This document shows, piece after piece, positions 25,575-35,850 of a stretch of 64,000 bases of DNA; position 1 is the stretch's first letter, and every line of letters starts with the position of its first letter. The stretch covers positions 1 through 64,000 of the forward strand of contig NZ_JAGOLP010000007.1 of the NCBI RefSeq assembly GCF_017994015.1, given 5' to 3'. The notes under the pieces were generated by a model. The model ran no database searches and was not told the DNA's origin. It saw nothing but the letters and a program-made list of their open reading frames with translations. The stretch is from Ferrovibrio sp. (GTDB taxonomy: Bacteria > Pseudomonadota > Alphaproteobacteria > Ferrovibrionales > Ferrovibrionaceae). Position numbers and translations under genes: made by a program.

Positions 25575-26824
25575 CCGCTGTGCCCGTGGCTTTTGTGCTG
25601 AAGGGCTATCCGCGCCTTTCAGAGACCTTCATCGCCCAGGAAATTGCCGCACTGGAAGCGCTGGGGCTGGATATCCTGATCGTTTCGCTGCGCCATCCCA
25701 CCGACAAGAAGCGCCATGCGCTGAACGACCGGATCAAGGCGCCGCTGCTCTATCTGCCGGAATATCTCTACCAGGAACCTTTGCGCGTGTTGCGCGGCTG
25801 GTGGCATGCCCGGCGCCTGCCCGGCTATGGCGCGACGCTGCGGCTGTGGTGGCGCGACCTGCTGCGTGATCCCTCGCCCAATCGCGGCCGCCGGCTCGGC
25901 CAGGCGCTGGTGCTGGCCGCTGAATTGCCGCCACGCTATCGCCATATCCACGCGCATTTTGTGCATACGCCGGGTTCGGTGGCGCGCTATGCAGCACATC
26001 TGCTTGGGCTGCCCTGGACCGCCTCGGCCCATGCCCGCGACCTGTGGACCACGCCGGCCTGGGAGAAGCAGGAGAAGTTCGCCGATTGCCAATGGGCGGT
26101 AACCTGCAACGCGCATAACATCACGCATCTGCGCAGCATCCATGCCGCCGCCAAGGTCAGCCTGGTGTATCACGGCATCGACACCAGCCGCTTTCCACCG
26201 CCGCCTGAGCGGATTGAACAGGCCAATAATGACGGCAGCCGGGCCGAAACGCCGCTGCATCTGGTATCGGTGGGCCGCGCCGTGGCCAAGAAGGGCTACG
26301 ACACGCTGCTGGATGCGCTGGCCTTGCTGCCGCCCGGGCTGCATTGGCGGCTGGAGCATATCGGCGGCGGGCCTTTGCTGCCGCAACTCAGGCAGCAAGC
26401 CGAGAAACTGGGCCTCGCCGAACGGATCACCTGGCGCGGCGCCCAGGCTCAGGATGCGGTGATTGCGGCCTATCGCGCCGCCGACCTGTTTGTGCTGGCC
26501 AGCCGGCAGGACCAGGATGGCGATATGGATGGCCTGCCGAATGTGCTGATGGAAGCCCAGAGCCAGGGCCTGGCCTGCCTGGCCACCCATATCTCCGCCA
26601 TCCCGGAATTGATCGAGCCGGAACGCACCGGCCTGCTGGTGCCGCCGGAAGACCCCGCCGCCCTGGCCGCTGCCCTGCGCCGCCTGATCGAGCAGCCGGC
26701 CTTGCGCCAGGCTTTGGGCGCGGCCGGTGCCGAGCGGGTGCGCAGCCAGTTCAGCATGCAGGCCGGCATCGCCGAACTGGCGCGCCGCTTCGGCCTGCCT
26801 GATCCGGGTGCGGCACCATGCTGA
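25571..26824 (+). CDS. Glycosyltransferase family 4 protein, copy 1
   Basis: A 417-residue GT-B enzyme. The N terminus has FVLKGYPRLSETFIAQEIAAL, common in exopolysaccharide GT4 enzymes. The acceptor domain includes HAHFVHTPGS and the C-terminal donor domain has LVSVGRAVAKKGYDTLLDAL and the sugar-nucleotide site GLPNVLMEAQSQGLACLAT. It starts with GTG, four-base overlapped with the gene before. It probably adds a hexose to a cell-surface glycan. Confidence 0.88.
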   Translation: MTAVPVAFVLKGYPRLSETFIAQEIAALEALGLDILIVSLRHPTDKKRHALNDRIKAPLLYLPEYLYQEPLRVLRGWWHARRLPGYGATLRLWWRDLLRDPSPNRGRRLGQALVLAAELPPRYRHIHAHFVHTPGSVARYAAHLLGLPWTASAHARDLWTTPAWEKQEKFADCQWAVTCNAHNITHLRSIHAAAKVSLVYHGIDTSRFPPPPERIEQANNDGSRAETPLHLVSVGRAVAKKGYDTLLDALALLPPGLHWRLEHIGGGPLLPQLRQQAEKLGLAERITWRGAQAQDAVIAAYRAADLFVLASRQDQDGDMDGLPNVLMEAQSQGLACLATHISAIPELIEPERTGLLVPPEDPAALAAALRRLIEQPALRQALGAAGAERVRSQFSMQAGIAELARRFGLPDPGAAPC

Positions 26825-27957
26825 TCGGCTTCTATGCCCCGCTGAAACCACCCGACCATCCGGCGCCATCGGGCGACCGCCGCATGGCGCGACTGCTGAT
26901 CGCCGCCTTGCAGGGCATGGGCCACGAGGTGCAGGTACTGTCTGACCTGCGCGCCTATAACAGCGACGGCGATGCCGCCCGCGAGGCTTCCATTGCGGCG
27001 GCTTCCAGTGCGGAAGTGACGCGGTTGACGCGGCTTTTCGCCGGCCCGCCGGTGGCGGTGCCAGATCTGTTCTTCACCTATCATGTCTACCACAAGGCTG
27101 CCGATTACCTTGGTCCCGTGCTGAAGCAGCGTTTCCAGAAACCCTATGTGATCGCCGAGCCGTCTGTGGCGCCGAAACGCGCTGCTTCGGCCTGGGCCAA
27201 GGGCTATGTGCAGGCGGCCAATGCGATTCGCGCCGCCGACGCGCTGTTCTGCCTGACCAATCTGGACCGCGCCTGTGTGGAAGCCCTGGCCGGGGCTGAC
27301 AAGGTGCATGCCCTGCCGCCTTTCCTGGATGCGGCGCCCTATGCCCGTGTACGGGCGCATCGCGCCGCCTTGCGGCCAAGCTGGGCGCAGCGTTTCCGCC
27401 TACCGCCGGATGAACCCTGGCTGCTCAGTGTCGGCATGATGCGCACAGGCGACAAGCTGGCCTCGTTCCGCGCCCTGGGCGACGTGCTGGGCCGCGCGCT
27501 CGACAAGCCCTGGCGCCTGCTGGTGGTGGGCGATGGCCCGGCCCGCGCCGAGGTGGAGGCGGCCCTGGCGCCGCTGGGTTCGCGCGCCAGCTTTGCCGGC
27601 CTGATGAATGCCGAGGAAATTGCCGGCGCCTATGCGGTGAGTGATCTCTATATCTGGCCTTCGGTGAACGAGGCCTATGGCATGGCGCTGCTGGAAGCCC
27701 AGGCCTGCGGCCTGCCGGTGCTGGCGGCCGATACGCGCGGCGTGCCGGATATTGTGCGCCATGGCGAAACCGGCTGGCTGACGCCGCTGGGCGACTGGGC
27801 CGCGATGGCGGCGGCTTTGGCCGATCTGCTGCAAGCGCCCGGCCGGCTGGAATACATGAGCGAGGCGGCTTTGGCCAATGTGGCTGCCGAACATGACCTA
27901 GCCGCCACGCAGCGCCGCTTTGCCAGGCTGTTTGCAGAATTGGGGCTGCCGGCATGA
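26818..27957 (+). CDS. Glycosyltransferase family 4 protein, copy 2
   Basis: A 379-residue GT-B enzyme. The N terminus IGFYAPLKPPDHPAPSGDRRMARLL is followed by a linker and the GT4 donor domain LLSVGMMRTGDKL ... LVVGDGPARAEVE and the E-x7-E site SVNEAYGMALLEAQACGLPV. It overlaps the preceding gene by seven bases and the next by four, so translation is coupled. Confidence 0.87.
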   Translation: MLIGFYAPLKPPDHPAPSGDRRMARLLIAALQGMGHEVQVLSDLRAYNSDGDAAREASIAAASSAEVTRLTRLFAGPPVAVPDLFFTYHVYHKAADYLGPVLKQRFQKPYVIAEPSVAPKRAASAWAKGYVQAANAIRAADALFCLTNLDRACVEALAGADKVHALPPFLDAAPYARVRAHRAALRPSWAQRFRLPPDEPWLLSVGMMRTGDKLASFRALGDVLGRALDKPWRLLVVGDGPARAEVEAALAPLGSRASFAGLMNAEEIAGAYAVSDLYIWPSVNEAYGMALLEAQACGLPVLAADTRGVPDIVRHGETGWLTPLGDWAAMAAALADLLQAPGRLEYMSEAALANVAAEHDLAATQRRFARLFAELGLPA

Positions 27958-28535
27958 TCCGCCTCGCCCTGCTGCGCCATGGCCGCACCGCCTGGAATCT
28001 GGAAGGCCGCCTACAGGGCCGCGCCGACATCCCGGTGCTGGAAGATGCTTTGGCGACCTTGCGCCAGCGCCGCCTGCCGCTGCCCTATGCTGCCTGGCCC
28101 TGGCTGGCCAGTCCGTTGCTGCGCGCCGGGCAGACCGCCGCCGCCTTGGGCATCCAGGCCAGCCCCGAGCCGGCGCTGATCGAGACCGATTGGGGCGGCT
28201 ATGAAGGCAGGCTGCTGCGCGAGCTGGAAACCGACCCGGCCTTCCGCGCCAACGAGGCTCTGGGCCTGGATTTCCAGCCGCCCGGCGGCGAAAGCCCGCG
28301 CATGGTGCAGCAACGCCTGGCGCCGCTGCTGGCGCGGCTGGCCGCCAGCGGCCAGGATTGCGGCGCCGTGTGCCACAAGGGCGTGATGCGCGCCGTGCTG
28401 GCCTGGGCCTATGACTGGCCGATGCTGGGCAAGCCGCCGGCGAAGCTGGACTGGTCGGCCTTGCAGGTTTTTCATATCGAGGCCGATGGCCGGCCACGCC
28501 CCGGCCAGATCAACATTGCGCTGGAAGCCGCATGA
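27954..28535 (+). CDS. Histidine phosphatase family protein
   Basis: A 193-residue phosphatase/mutase-fold enzyme. The catalytic RHG motif is LLRHGRTAWN (His9), the substrate phosphate arginine lies in ASPLLRAGQTA, and the second catalytic histidine is in AVCHKGVMRA. The family includes phosphoglycerate mutases and sugar-phosphate or lipid-phosphate phosphatases. Its place inside a glycosyltransferase operon, with ATGA overlaps at both ends, suggests dephosphorylation of a sugar or carrier intermediate. That is inference. Confidence 0.88.
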   Translation: MIRLALLRHGRTAWNLEGRLQGRADIPVLEDALATLRQRRLPLPYAAWPWLASPLLRAGQTAAALGIQASPEPALIETDWGGYEGRLLRELETDPAFRANEALGLDFQPPGGESPRMVQQRLAPLLARLAASGQDCGAVCHKGVMRAVLAWAYDWPMLGKPPAKLDWSALQVFHIEADGRPRPGQINIALEAA

Positions 28536-29698
28536 CGAAGCCCAACAGCCCGCTGCCCCGCATTCTTATTTATGTGCAGCATCTGCTGGGCGTGGGCCAC
28601 CTGCACCGCATCGCCGCCATCGCCCGCGCCCTGGCCAAGCAGGATTTTGCCGTGCTGCTGGTTTCCGGCGGCTATCCCGATCCCACCCTGGGGCGGCTGG
28701 ACGGTATCCGCTTTGCGCAACTGCCGCCGGCCCGCGCCGCCGATGCCAGTTTCCGCATCGTGCTGGATGAAGCCGGCCAGCAAGTGGATGAAGCCTGGTG
28801 GGACAAACGCCGCGCCGCGCTGTTCAGCCTGTTTGACGATTGGCGCCCGGCCATCGTGATCACTGAACTGTTTCCCTATGCGCGGCGGCCGATGCGGCAT
28901 GAATTGCTGCCCTGGCTGGCGCATATCCGTTCAAGCCAGCCGCGCCCGCTGGTGCTGAGTTCGGTGCGCGACATCCTGGTGGACCGCACCAAGCCGGAGC
29001 GCGACCTGGATGTGCTGAACTGGCTGGACAGCTATTACGACGGCACGCTGGTGCATGGCGATCCGGCTTTCATCCCGTTTGAGCAAACCTTTCCGCTGGC
29101 GCATCGTATCAGCACGCCACTGCATTACACCGGCTATATTGTCGAGCACGAGGATTTGCTGCCAACCAGCGCCGGGCGCGACGAAGTGCTGGTCTCGGCC
29201 GGCGGCGGCGCCGTGGGCATGCCGTTATTCAATGCCGCCATCGCCGCCCGGCCGCTGAGCCAGGCTGCCGGGCTGACCTGGCGCCTGCTGGTTAGCCGCA
29301 ACGAAAGTGATGCCGATGTGGCCGCGCTGCGGGCGGAGGCTGCCGGTCAGCCGGGGGTGATCGTGGATTGGGCACGGCCGGATTTCCCCGGCATGCTGCG
29401 GCAATGCCGGCTCTCGATCAGCAAGGCCGGCTACAACACCGTGATGGAAACCCTGGCAGCCCGCGCCCGCGCCGTGGTGGTGCCGTTTTCCGGCGGCGAC
29501 GAAACCGAGCAGGCGCTGCGCGCCGATTTGCTGGCACAGCGCGGCGCGGTGCAGGCTTTGCGCGAGAGCGATCTCAGCCCGGCCAATCTGGCCCAGGCGG
29601 TGGACCGCGCCCTGGCGCTGCCGCTGCCGGAAAAGCCGGTGCTGGACCTGAATGGCGCCGCCAATACCGCCGCCTTGCTGCGCCGTCTGCTGCCATGA
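28532..29698 (+). CDS. Predicted GT-B glycosyltransferase (COG4671/MurG-like), copy 2
   Basis: A 388-residue relative of the first gene in this operon. The N terminus IYVQHLLGVGHLHRIAAIA and VSGGYP fit COG4671-type predicted glycosyltransferases. The donor domain is seen in VLVSAGGGAVGMPLF, SKAGYNTVMETLAARARAVVVPF and the following ETEQALRADLL. It shares the GHLxR loop and the GYNT motif with copy 1 but is otherwise diverged. The start overlaps the phosphatase stop (ATGA). Confidence 0.82.
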   Translation: MTKPNSPLPRILIYVQHLLGVGHLHRIAAIARALAKQDFAVLLVSGGYPDPTLGRLDGIRFAQLPPARAADASFRIVLDEAGQQVDEAWWDKRRAALFSLFDDWRPAIVITELFPYARRPMRHELLPWLAHIRSSQPRPLVLSSVRDILVDRTKPERDLDVLNWLDSYYDGTLVHGDPAFIPFEQTFPLAHRISTPLHYTGYIVEHEDLLPTSAGRDEVLVSAGGGAVGMPLFNAAIAARPLSQAAGLTWRLLVSRNESDADVAALRAEAAGQPGVIVDWARPDFPGMLRQCRLSISKAGYNTVMETLAARARAVVVPFSGGDETEQALRADLLAQRGAVQALRESDLSPANLAQAVDRALALPLPEKPVLDLNGAANTAALLRRLLP

Positions 29699-29711
29699 GC
29701 AACCTCCTATC

Positions 29712-30506
29712 ATGAGCAGCTGGCAGGAACTGGATGCTGAACTGGATGCCTGGAGCCAGGCCGGCCGCCGGGCTTTGTTCTGGTGGCGCGATGATGACGC
29801 CACGGCGCCCAGCCCGGCCCTGGAACGCCTGCTGACCTTGCAGGCCGCAAGCAATGCACCGCTGGCCCTGGCGGTGATTCCGGCTGCCGCCGAGCCGGCA
29901 TTGGCGCGGCGGCTGGAAGACCTGGCCGCGATTGCTGTGCTGCAACATGGCCATGCCCATGCCAATCATGCCCCGGCAGGCGAGAAAAAAAGCGAATTCC
30001 CCGCCAGCCGGCCGGTGACGGACAGCCTGGCCGATCTGCGCCAGGGCCGCAGCCGCATGCAGGCGCTGTTTGGCCGGCGCCTGCGCCCGGTCCTGGTGCC
30101 GCCCTGGAACCGCATTGCGGCAGGCTTGCTGCCCCATCTGCCGCGCCTCGGGTTGCATGGAGTTTCAGGCTTCAAAAGCCGCGATGATGCCTGGGCCGCG
30201 CCCGGGCTGATGCAGGTGAACACCCATCTCGACCCGGCCGATTGGCGCCGGGATGCCGCCTTTATTGGCGAAACCGCCTGCCTGGCGGCTGCCATTACGC
30301 ATCTGCGGCTGATGCGCGATGTGGCGGAACCGGAAGCCTTGGGCCTGCTGACCCATCATGCCCGCCATGATGGTGCGACCTGGGCTTTCATCGCCCGTTT
30401 CCTGCATCATGTGGCGGGCCATTCTGGCACCCTGTGGGTGGATGTGGATGCTGCTTTCGGCGCCGGGCCGCCGCAATCGGCAACCAGCCCGCGCGCATCG
30501 TCATGA
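29712..30506 (+). CDS. NodB-like polysaccharide deacetylase-family protein
   Basis: A 264-residue protein with the NodB-fold start FWWRDDDA (the metal/base aspartate region) and a candidate zinc pair in LQHGHAHANHA. Further on PVLVPPWNRIAAGLLPHL matches the family's motif 3 (PxxWxR/N). There is no signal peptide, so it would act in the cytoplasm. It may remove an acetyl group from a sugar in the glycan made by the neighbouring transferases. Start at the ATG 29712; a longer frame overlaps the previous gene and looks spurious. Confidence 0.75.
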   Translation: MSSWQELDAELDAWSQAGRRALFWWRDDDATAPSPALERLLTLQAASNAPLALAVIPAAAEPALARRLEDLAAIAVLQHGHAHANHAPAGEKKSEFPASRPVTDSLADLRQGRSRMQALFGRRLRPVLVPPWNRIAAGLLPHLPRLGLHGVSGFKSRDDAWAAPGLMQVNTHLDPADWRRDAAFIGETACLAAAITHLRLMRDVAEPEALGLLTHHARHDGATWAFIARFLHHVAGHSGTLWVDVDAAFGAGPPQSATSPRASS

Positions 30507-30513
30507 AGCGGTC

Positions 30514-31020
30514 ATGACCCGGCTGTATTACCCGCTCTCCCGGTTGTGGCCCGATCATCTGCGTGCCGGGCTTGGCTTGGTCTTTTGCGTCGCTCTGATG
30601 TTGTTTAACGCACCGGTATCTGTCATCTTTTTTGTCCTTGCCGGTGTAAGCCTGCTGCTGGCTTGGCTGTGCGTTCACACCTTGTGGCGCCAGCAGACCG
30701 AATTCGCCCTGGATGGCGATGCTGTGCAGCAGATCAGCCGCTGGGGCTGGGCGAAGCCGAAACGCATCGCCTGGGGGGAACTACGCAGTGTGAAGCTGCG
30801 CTATTTTTCCACCCGGCGCGATGGCAGTGCCGGCTGGATGACAGTGACGATCAGGGGCCACGGGGGAAAAGTGCGCGCCGATAGTGATCTAGAAGGTTTT
30901 GAGCCGCTCGTATTGCGGGCGTTGAACGAGGCGATGCGCCAGGGCCTGACCCTGGATCCCGCCACGGAAATAAATGCGCGCCTGTTGCAGCAGGGCTTGA
31001 ACCGGAATGGCCTGCTATGA
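30514..31020 (+). CDS. Small membrane protein with PH-like domain
   Basis: A 168-residue protein with two hydrophobic helices near the N terminus (about residues 17-34 and 36-56). A soluble domain with beta-rich character follows: FALDGDAVQQISRWGWAKPK, RIAWGELRSVKLRYFSTRR and GWMTVTIRGHGGKV. This layout resembles bacterial PH-domain membrane proteins. Function unknown. It links the glycan genes to the ABC importer: seven bases after the deacetylase-like gene and an ATGA overlap with the ATPase gene. Confidence 0.65.
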   Translation: MTRLYYPLSRLWPDHLRAGLGLVFCVALMLFNAPVSVIFFVLAGVSLLLAWLCVHTLWRQQTEFALDGDAVQQISRWGWAKPKRIAWGELRSVKLRYFSTRRDGSAGWMTVTIRGHGGKVRADSDLEGFEPLVLRALNEAMRQGLTLDPATEINARLLQQGLNRNGLL

Positions 31021-32924
31021 GTGATACTGCCGTCAGCATGAACGCGAATGTCATTGATGTCCGCGACCTGAAAGTGCATTTCAAGGTTGCCGAAGGTCTG
31101 ATCCGCGCGGTGGATGGCGTCAGCTTCCGCGTGCCACAGGGCAAGACCGTGTCGCTGGTGGGCGAATCCGGCTCGGGCAAATCGGTGGTGAGCCAGGCCA
31201 TCATGGGCATCCTGCCGCGCGCCGCGCATATCGCCGGCGGCGAAGTCCTTTTCCATGATGCCGCCAATGGCGGCAAGATCACCGATATCGCCAAGCTGCC
31301 ACGCGGCGGGCCGGAAATGCGCCAGCTTCAGGGCGGCCGCATCTCGATCATCTTCCAGGAGCCGATGACCTCGCTCAGTCCGCTCCACACCATCGGCAAC
31401 CAGATCACCGAGGCGCTGCGTCTGCATCGCAAATCCAGCCAGGCCGAGGCCGACGAACTTTCCACCGACATGCTGCGCCTGGTGGGCTTTCCCGATCCGG
31501 CGCGGGCGATGAACACCTATGCCTTCGAGCTTTCCGGCGGCCTGCGCCAGCGCGCCATGATTGCCATGGCGCTGGTCTGCCGCCCGGCCCTGCTGATCGC
31601 CGACGAGCCGACCACGGCGCTGGACGTGACTATCCAGGCGCAGATTCTGAAACTGATCAAGGATCTGCAGGCCGAGCTGGGCATGGCCGTGCTGATGATC
31701 ACGCATGACCTCGGCGTGGTGGCCAACATGGCCGACGAGATCGTGGTGATGTACCACGGCAAGGTGATGGAGCGCGGCTCGCTGGATGATATTTTCCGCA
31801 AGCCCGAGCATCCCTATCTCAAGGCATTGCTCAACGCCGTGCCGCGTTTTGACATGAAGCCGGGCGAGCGGCTGGTGCCGATCCGCGAGATCAAGGCCGA
31901 AGTGGGCGGCCTGCTCAAGCGCCGCGCCGCCATGCAGACCGAATGCGGCGAAACCCTGCTGGAAGTGAGCCATCTCACCAAGCGTTTCACGATCCGCAAA
32001 AGCGGCTTCTTCTCGCCCAGGGCCACGGCTTCGGCGCTGGCAGTGGATGATGTCAGCTTCACCGTGCAACGCGGCGAATGCCTGGGCCTGGTGGGCGAAA
32101 GCGGCTGCGGCAAAACCACCACCAGCAAAATGATCATGCGCGCCGTGTCGCCCGACGAAGGCGATATCCGCTTCCATGATGGCGGCGAGGCGGTGGATGT
32201 GCTGAAGCTGGATGGCCAGGCTTTGTTTGATTATCGCCGCAAGGTGCAGTTCATTTTCCAGGACCCGTTCTCGTCGCTCAATCCGCGCATGACGGTGTTT
32301 GACATCGTTTCCGAACCGCTGGTGATCCACAATATCGGCGACGAGGCCGAGCGTTTCCAGCGGGTGAAGGAATTGATGACCCTGGTGGGGCTGGATGTGC
32401 GCCATCTGCGGCGCTATCCGCACAGCTTCTCCGGCGGCCAGCGCCAGCGTATCGGCATCGCCCGCGCCCTGGCGCTGCAACCCGACCTGCTGATCTGCGA
32501 CGAGCCGGTTTCGGCGCTTGATGTGTCGATCCAGGCCCAGGTGCTGAACCTGCTGAAGGATTTGAAGCAGGAACTGAACCTGACCTACCTGTTCATCTCG
32601 CATAACCTGGCGGTGGTGGATTACATCGCCGACCGCATTGCCGTGATGTGCGCCGGCCGGCTGGTGGAACTGGCGCCGCGCGAAGCGCTGTTCAAGCAGC
32701 CGGTGCATCCCTACACCAAGGCGCTGCTTTCCGCCGTGCCGAAGCCGGACCCGAATGCGCGCCTCGATCTTAAGCTGCTGATGGAAGGCAAGGCGTCGAA
32801 CCCGGCGCTGTGGCCCGCTCCCTTCACCATCGATGGCACCACCCGCCCTGCGCTGATTGATCTTGGCGACGGGCATTTTGTTCGGGCTGCGGCTTCGGCC
32901 GATGCCCGGGAGCTTGTGGCATGA
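31017..32924 (+). CDS. Peptide-type ABC importer, fused double ATPase
   Basis: A 635-residue protein with two complete nucleotide-binding domains in tandem, as in YejF/GsiA. Domain 1 has [16 protein letters not shown] and [12 protein letters not shown]. Domain 2 has [17 protein letters not shown] and [12 protein letters not shown]. Each is followed by the oligopeptide-type C-terminal motif ([24 protein letters not shown]). It powers the import of peptides or similar solutes through the two permeases downstream. Start overlap ATGA with the small membrane protein; stop overlap ATGA with the binding protein. Confidence 0.95.
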   Translation: MSDTAVSMNANVIDVRDLKVHFKVAEGLIRAVDGVSFRVPQGKTVSLVGESGSGKSVVSQAIMGILPRAAHIAGGEVLFHDAANGGKITDIAKLPRGGPEMRQLQGGRISIIFQEPMTSLSPLHTIGNQITEALRLHRKSSQAEADELSTDMLRLVGFPDPARAMNTYAFELSGGLRQRAMIAMALVCRPALLIADEPTTALDVTIQAQILKLIKDLQAELGMAVLMITHDLGVVANMADEIVVMYHGKVMERGSLDDIFRKPEHPYLKALLNAVPRFDMKPGERLVPIREIKAEVGGLLKRRAAMQTECGETLLEVSHLTKRFTIRKSGFFSPRATASALAVDDVSFTVQRGECLGLVGESGCGKTTTSKMIMRAVSPDEGDIRFHDGGEAVDVLKLDGQALFDYRRKVQFIFQDPFSSLNPRMTVFDIVSEPLVIHNIGDEAERFQRVKELMTLVGLDVRHLRRYPHSFSGGQRQRIGIARALALQPDLLICDEPVSALDVSIQAQVLNLLKDLKQELNLTYLFISHNLAVVDYIADRIAVMCAGRLVELAPREALFKQPVHPYTKALLSAVPKPDPNARLDLKLLMEGKASNPALWPAPFTIDGTTRPALIDLGDGHFVRAAASADARELVA

Positions 32925-34813
32925 TCCGTTCGCTATTTGCTGCTGCCCTGCTCGCCGCTGCCCTGCCCCTGGGCAATGTGCAGGCCGCCTACAAGGAAAC
33001 CCTGTCGCTGGCCGCCGATGTGGCGGCAGGCAAATTACCCAAGATTGAGCACAGGCTGCCGGAAAATCCGCTGGTGGTGAAATTCAGCGGCGCCAACAAG
33101 GCCGGCCAGCAGGGCGGCGAGATGCGCACCCTGATCGGCCGCGCCCGCGAAGTGCGGCTGCTCAACACCATCAGCTACAACCGGCTGGTGGTGTATAACG
33201 AGAAATACGAATTTGTGCCCGACTTGGCCGAAAGCTTCGAGGTGGAGGATGAGCGCGTCTTCACCTTCCGGCTGCGCAAGGGCCATAAATGGTCGGATGG
33301 CACGCCGTTCACGACCGAGGATTTCCGCTATTTCTGGGAAGACCTGGCCAATAATCCGGAAATCAGCCCCTCCGGCCCGCCGGTCGATTTGCTGGTGGAC
33401 GGCGAGAAGCCGGTGGTGGAATTTCCCGATGCGCAAACCGTGCGCTATAGCTGGAAGCAGCGTAATCCGAAATTCCTGCCGCGCATCGCCGGCACCAGCG
33501 CCTTCTACCTGTATCGCCCGTCGCATTACCTGAAGCAGTTCCACGCAAAATATGCCGATCCGTCGAATCTGGCGCGGCTGGCGGCGGCGGAGAAGCGCGC
33601 CAACTGGGCCGCGCTGCATAACAAGATCGACAACATGGTGGAGAACGACAATCCCGATCTGCCCACCCTGGATGCCTGGATGATGCAGACGCGGCCGCCG
33701 GCAATCCGCTTTGTTGCCGTGCGCAATCCGTATTACCACCGCGTTGATGCCAATGGCGTGCAATTGCCCTACATTGACCGCGTGGTGATGGCGCAGGCCG
33801 ATCCCAAGCTGATCCCGGCCAAGGCCGGCGCCGGCGAGGCCGATATCCAGTTCCGCACCATCGCTTTCTCGAATTTCACCTTCCTGAAGGAAAACGAGAA
33901 GCGCGCCGGCTACAAGACCCTGCTGTGGAAGACCGCCAAGGGTTCGCATTTCACGCTCTATCCAAACCTGAATGCCAACGACAAGGTTTGGCGCGAATTG
34001 CTGCGCGATGTGCGTTTCCGTCGCGCCTTGTCGCATGGCATCGACCGCGAGGCGGTGAACCAGTCACTGTTCTATGGTCTGGCGCAGGAAGCCAACAACA
34101 CGGTCCTGCCGGAAAGCCCACTATTCCGCCCGGCCTATCAAAGCCGCGACACCGAATTTGACCTTGCCAAGGCCAACGCGCTGCTCGACGAACTGGGCCT
34201 GACCAAGCGCGGCAGCGACGGCATCCGCCTGCTGCCCGATGGCCGGCCGATGGAAATCATCATCGAAACCGCCGGCGAGGTTTCGGAACAGATCGACGTG
34301 CTGGAACTGATTGCCGAAAGCTGGGCCAAGCTGGGCATCAAGATGTTTCCCAAGCCGAGCCAGCGCGATGTGCTGCGTAATCGCATCTTTGCCGGCGAAG
34401 CGCTGATGTCGGTATGGTCGGGCTTGGAGAATGGCGTGCCCAATGCCGCCGCCAGCCCGTGGGAACTGGCGCCGACCTCGCAATTCCAGTTGCAATGGCC
34501 CAAATGGGGCCAGTATTTCGAGACCAAGAACAAGAGCGGCGAAGCGCCCGACATGCCCGAGGCGCGGGAATTGCTGCAACTGAACGAGCAATGGAATGAT
34601 GCCGGCGACCTCAACACCCGCGAGCGCATCTGGCACCGCATGCTCACTATTCACATGGAGCAGATGTATACTTTGGGCGTCATCACCGGCGTGTTTCAGC
34701 CCATCGTGATCAACCGCCGCCTGACCAATGTGCCGGCCGAGGGCATCTACAACTGGGACCCGGGCGCGCTGATCGGCATGTACCGGCCTGAAACCTTCTG
34801 GCTCAAGCCGTGA
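32921..34813 (+). CDS. Peptide-type ABC importer, substrate-binding protein (family 5)
   Basis: A 630-residue periplasmic binding protein. Residues 1-22 form a signal peptide ending NVQA. The family 5 core includes VPDLAESFEVEDERVFTFRLR, KWSDGTPFTTEDF and VRFRRALSHGIDREAVNQS. The length matches YejA-like proteins (about 600), which are longer than DppA/OppA. It is encoded between the ATPase and permease genes, so the ligand is delivered to that importer. Confidence 0.93.
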   Translation: MIRSLFAAALLAAALPLGNVQAAYKETLSLAADVAAGKLPKIEHRLPENPLVVKFSGANKAGQQGGEMRTLIGRAREVRLLNTISYNRLVVYNEKYEFVPDLAESFEVEDERVFTFRLRKGHKWSDGTPFTTEDFRYFWEDLANNPEISPSGPPVDLLVDGEKPVVEFPDAQTVRYSWKQRNPKFLPRIAGTSAFYLYRPSHYLKQFHAKYADPSNLARLAAAEKRANWAALHNKIDNMVENDNPDLPTLDAWMMQTRPPAIRFVAVRNPYYHRVDANGVQLPYIDRVVMAQADPKLIPAKAGAGEADIQFRTIAFSNFTFLKENEKRAGYKTLLWKTAKGSHFTLYPNLNANDKVWRELLRDVRFRRALSHGIDREAVNQSLFYGLAQEANNTVLPESPLFRPAYQSRDTEFDLAKANALLDELGLTKRGSDGIRLLPDGRPMEIIIETAGEVSEQIDVLELIAESWAKLGIKMFPKPSQRDVLRNRIFAGEALMSVWSGLENGVPNAAASPWELAPTSQFQLQWPKWGQYFETKNKSGEAPDMPEARELLQLNEQWNDAGDLNTRERIWHRMLTIHMEQMYTLGVITGVFQPIVINRRLTNVPAEGIYNWDPGALIGMYRPETFWLKP

Positions 34814-34823
34814 GCCACGCCCC

Positions 34824-35849
34824 ATGCTGATGTATCTGGCCCGCCGCATCCTGCTGATGATCCCCACCCTGCTGGTGATCAGCCTGCTGGTTTTTGTCAT
34901 CATCAAGCTGCCGCCCGGCGACTTCCTGACCAACCAGATTGCCGAATTGCGCGCCCAGGGCGAAACCTCGGCGCTGGAACGCGCCGAATTCCTGCGCCAG
35001 CAATATGCGCTCGACCGCAGCCTGCTTGAACAATATGCCATCTGGATGGGTTTCATCCCGGGGCCGAACGGCTTTGCCGGCCTGTTGCAAGGCGATTGGG
35101 GCTGGTCATTTGAATATAACCGGCCGGTGGGCGAATTGATCGGCGACCGCCTGCTGATGACGGCGGTGATCAATTTCTTCACCGTGCTGTTTGTTTATAT
35201 CGTGTCATTCCCGATCGGTGTCTATTCCGCCACGCGGCAATATAGCTGGGGTGATTACGGCTTCACGCTGTTTGGTTATCTCGGCCTCGCCACGCCAAAT
35301 TTCCTGCTGGCGCTGGTGATGCTGTATTACTTCAATCTGTGGTTCGGCATGAGCATCGGCGGCCTGGTGGATGAACACCTGATCGATGCGCCGTGGAACT
35401 GGGAGAAGATCAAATCGCTGATGGCGCATATGATCGTGCCGGTGATCGTGATCGGCACATCGGGCACCGCCGCGATGATCCGCCGCCTGCGCGCCAATCT
35501 GCTGGATGAATTGCAGAAACAGTATGTCACCACGGCACGGGCCAAGGGTGTGCCGCCGATGAAGCTGCTGGTGAAATACCCGATCCGCATGGCGCTCAAT
35601 CCGTTCATCGCCGATATCGGCAACCTGCTGCCGCAGATGGTGTCTGGCTCGGTGATCGTTTCGGTGGTGATGAGCCTGCCCACTGCCGGGCCGATGCTGC
35701 TCGGCGCACTGCAATCGCTGGATCAGTATCTGGCTGGTTCGTTCCTGATGTTCCTGGCGCTGCTCACCGTGCTGGGCATGCTGGTTTCCGATATCCTGCT
35801 GGCTTTGCTTGATCCGCGCATCCGGCTCACCGGCGGCAAGGCGAAGTGA
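34824..35849 (+). CDS. Peptide-type ABC importer, permease (DppB/YejB type)
   Basis: A 341-residue inner-membrane permease with about six helices. The N terminus [22 protein letters not shown] is typical of the DppB class. The EAA loop that docks the ATPase is seen in [19 protein letters not shown]. It follows the binding-protein gene by 10 bases. Confidence 0.94.
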   Translation: MLMYLARRILLMIPTLLVISLLVFVIIKLPPGDFLTNQIAELRAQGETSALERAEFLRQQYALDRSLLEQYAIWMGFIPGPNGFAGLLQGDWGWSFEYNRPVGELIGDRLLMTAVINFFTVLFVYIVSFPIGVYSATRQYSWGDYGFTLFGYLGLATPNFLLALVMLYYFNLWFGMSIGGLVDEHLIDAPWNWEKIKSLMAHMIVPVIVIGTSGTAAMIRRLRANLLDELQKQYVTTARAKGVPPMKLLVKYPIRMALNPFIADIGNLLPQMVSGSVIVSVVMSLPTAGPMLLGALQSLDQYLAGSFLMFLALLTVLGMLVSDILLALLDPRIRLTGGKAK

Positions 35850-35850
35850 C

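Noticed and set aside
30801-32876. 691-codon minus-strand frame opposite the double ATPase
   Set aside because: Shadow of a gene with two intact ATPase domains.
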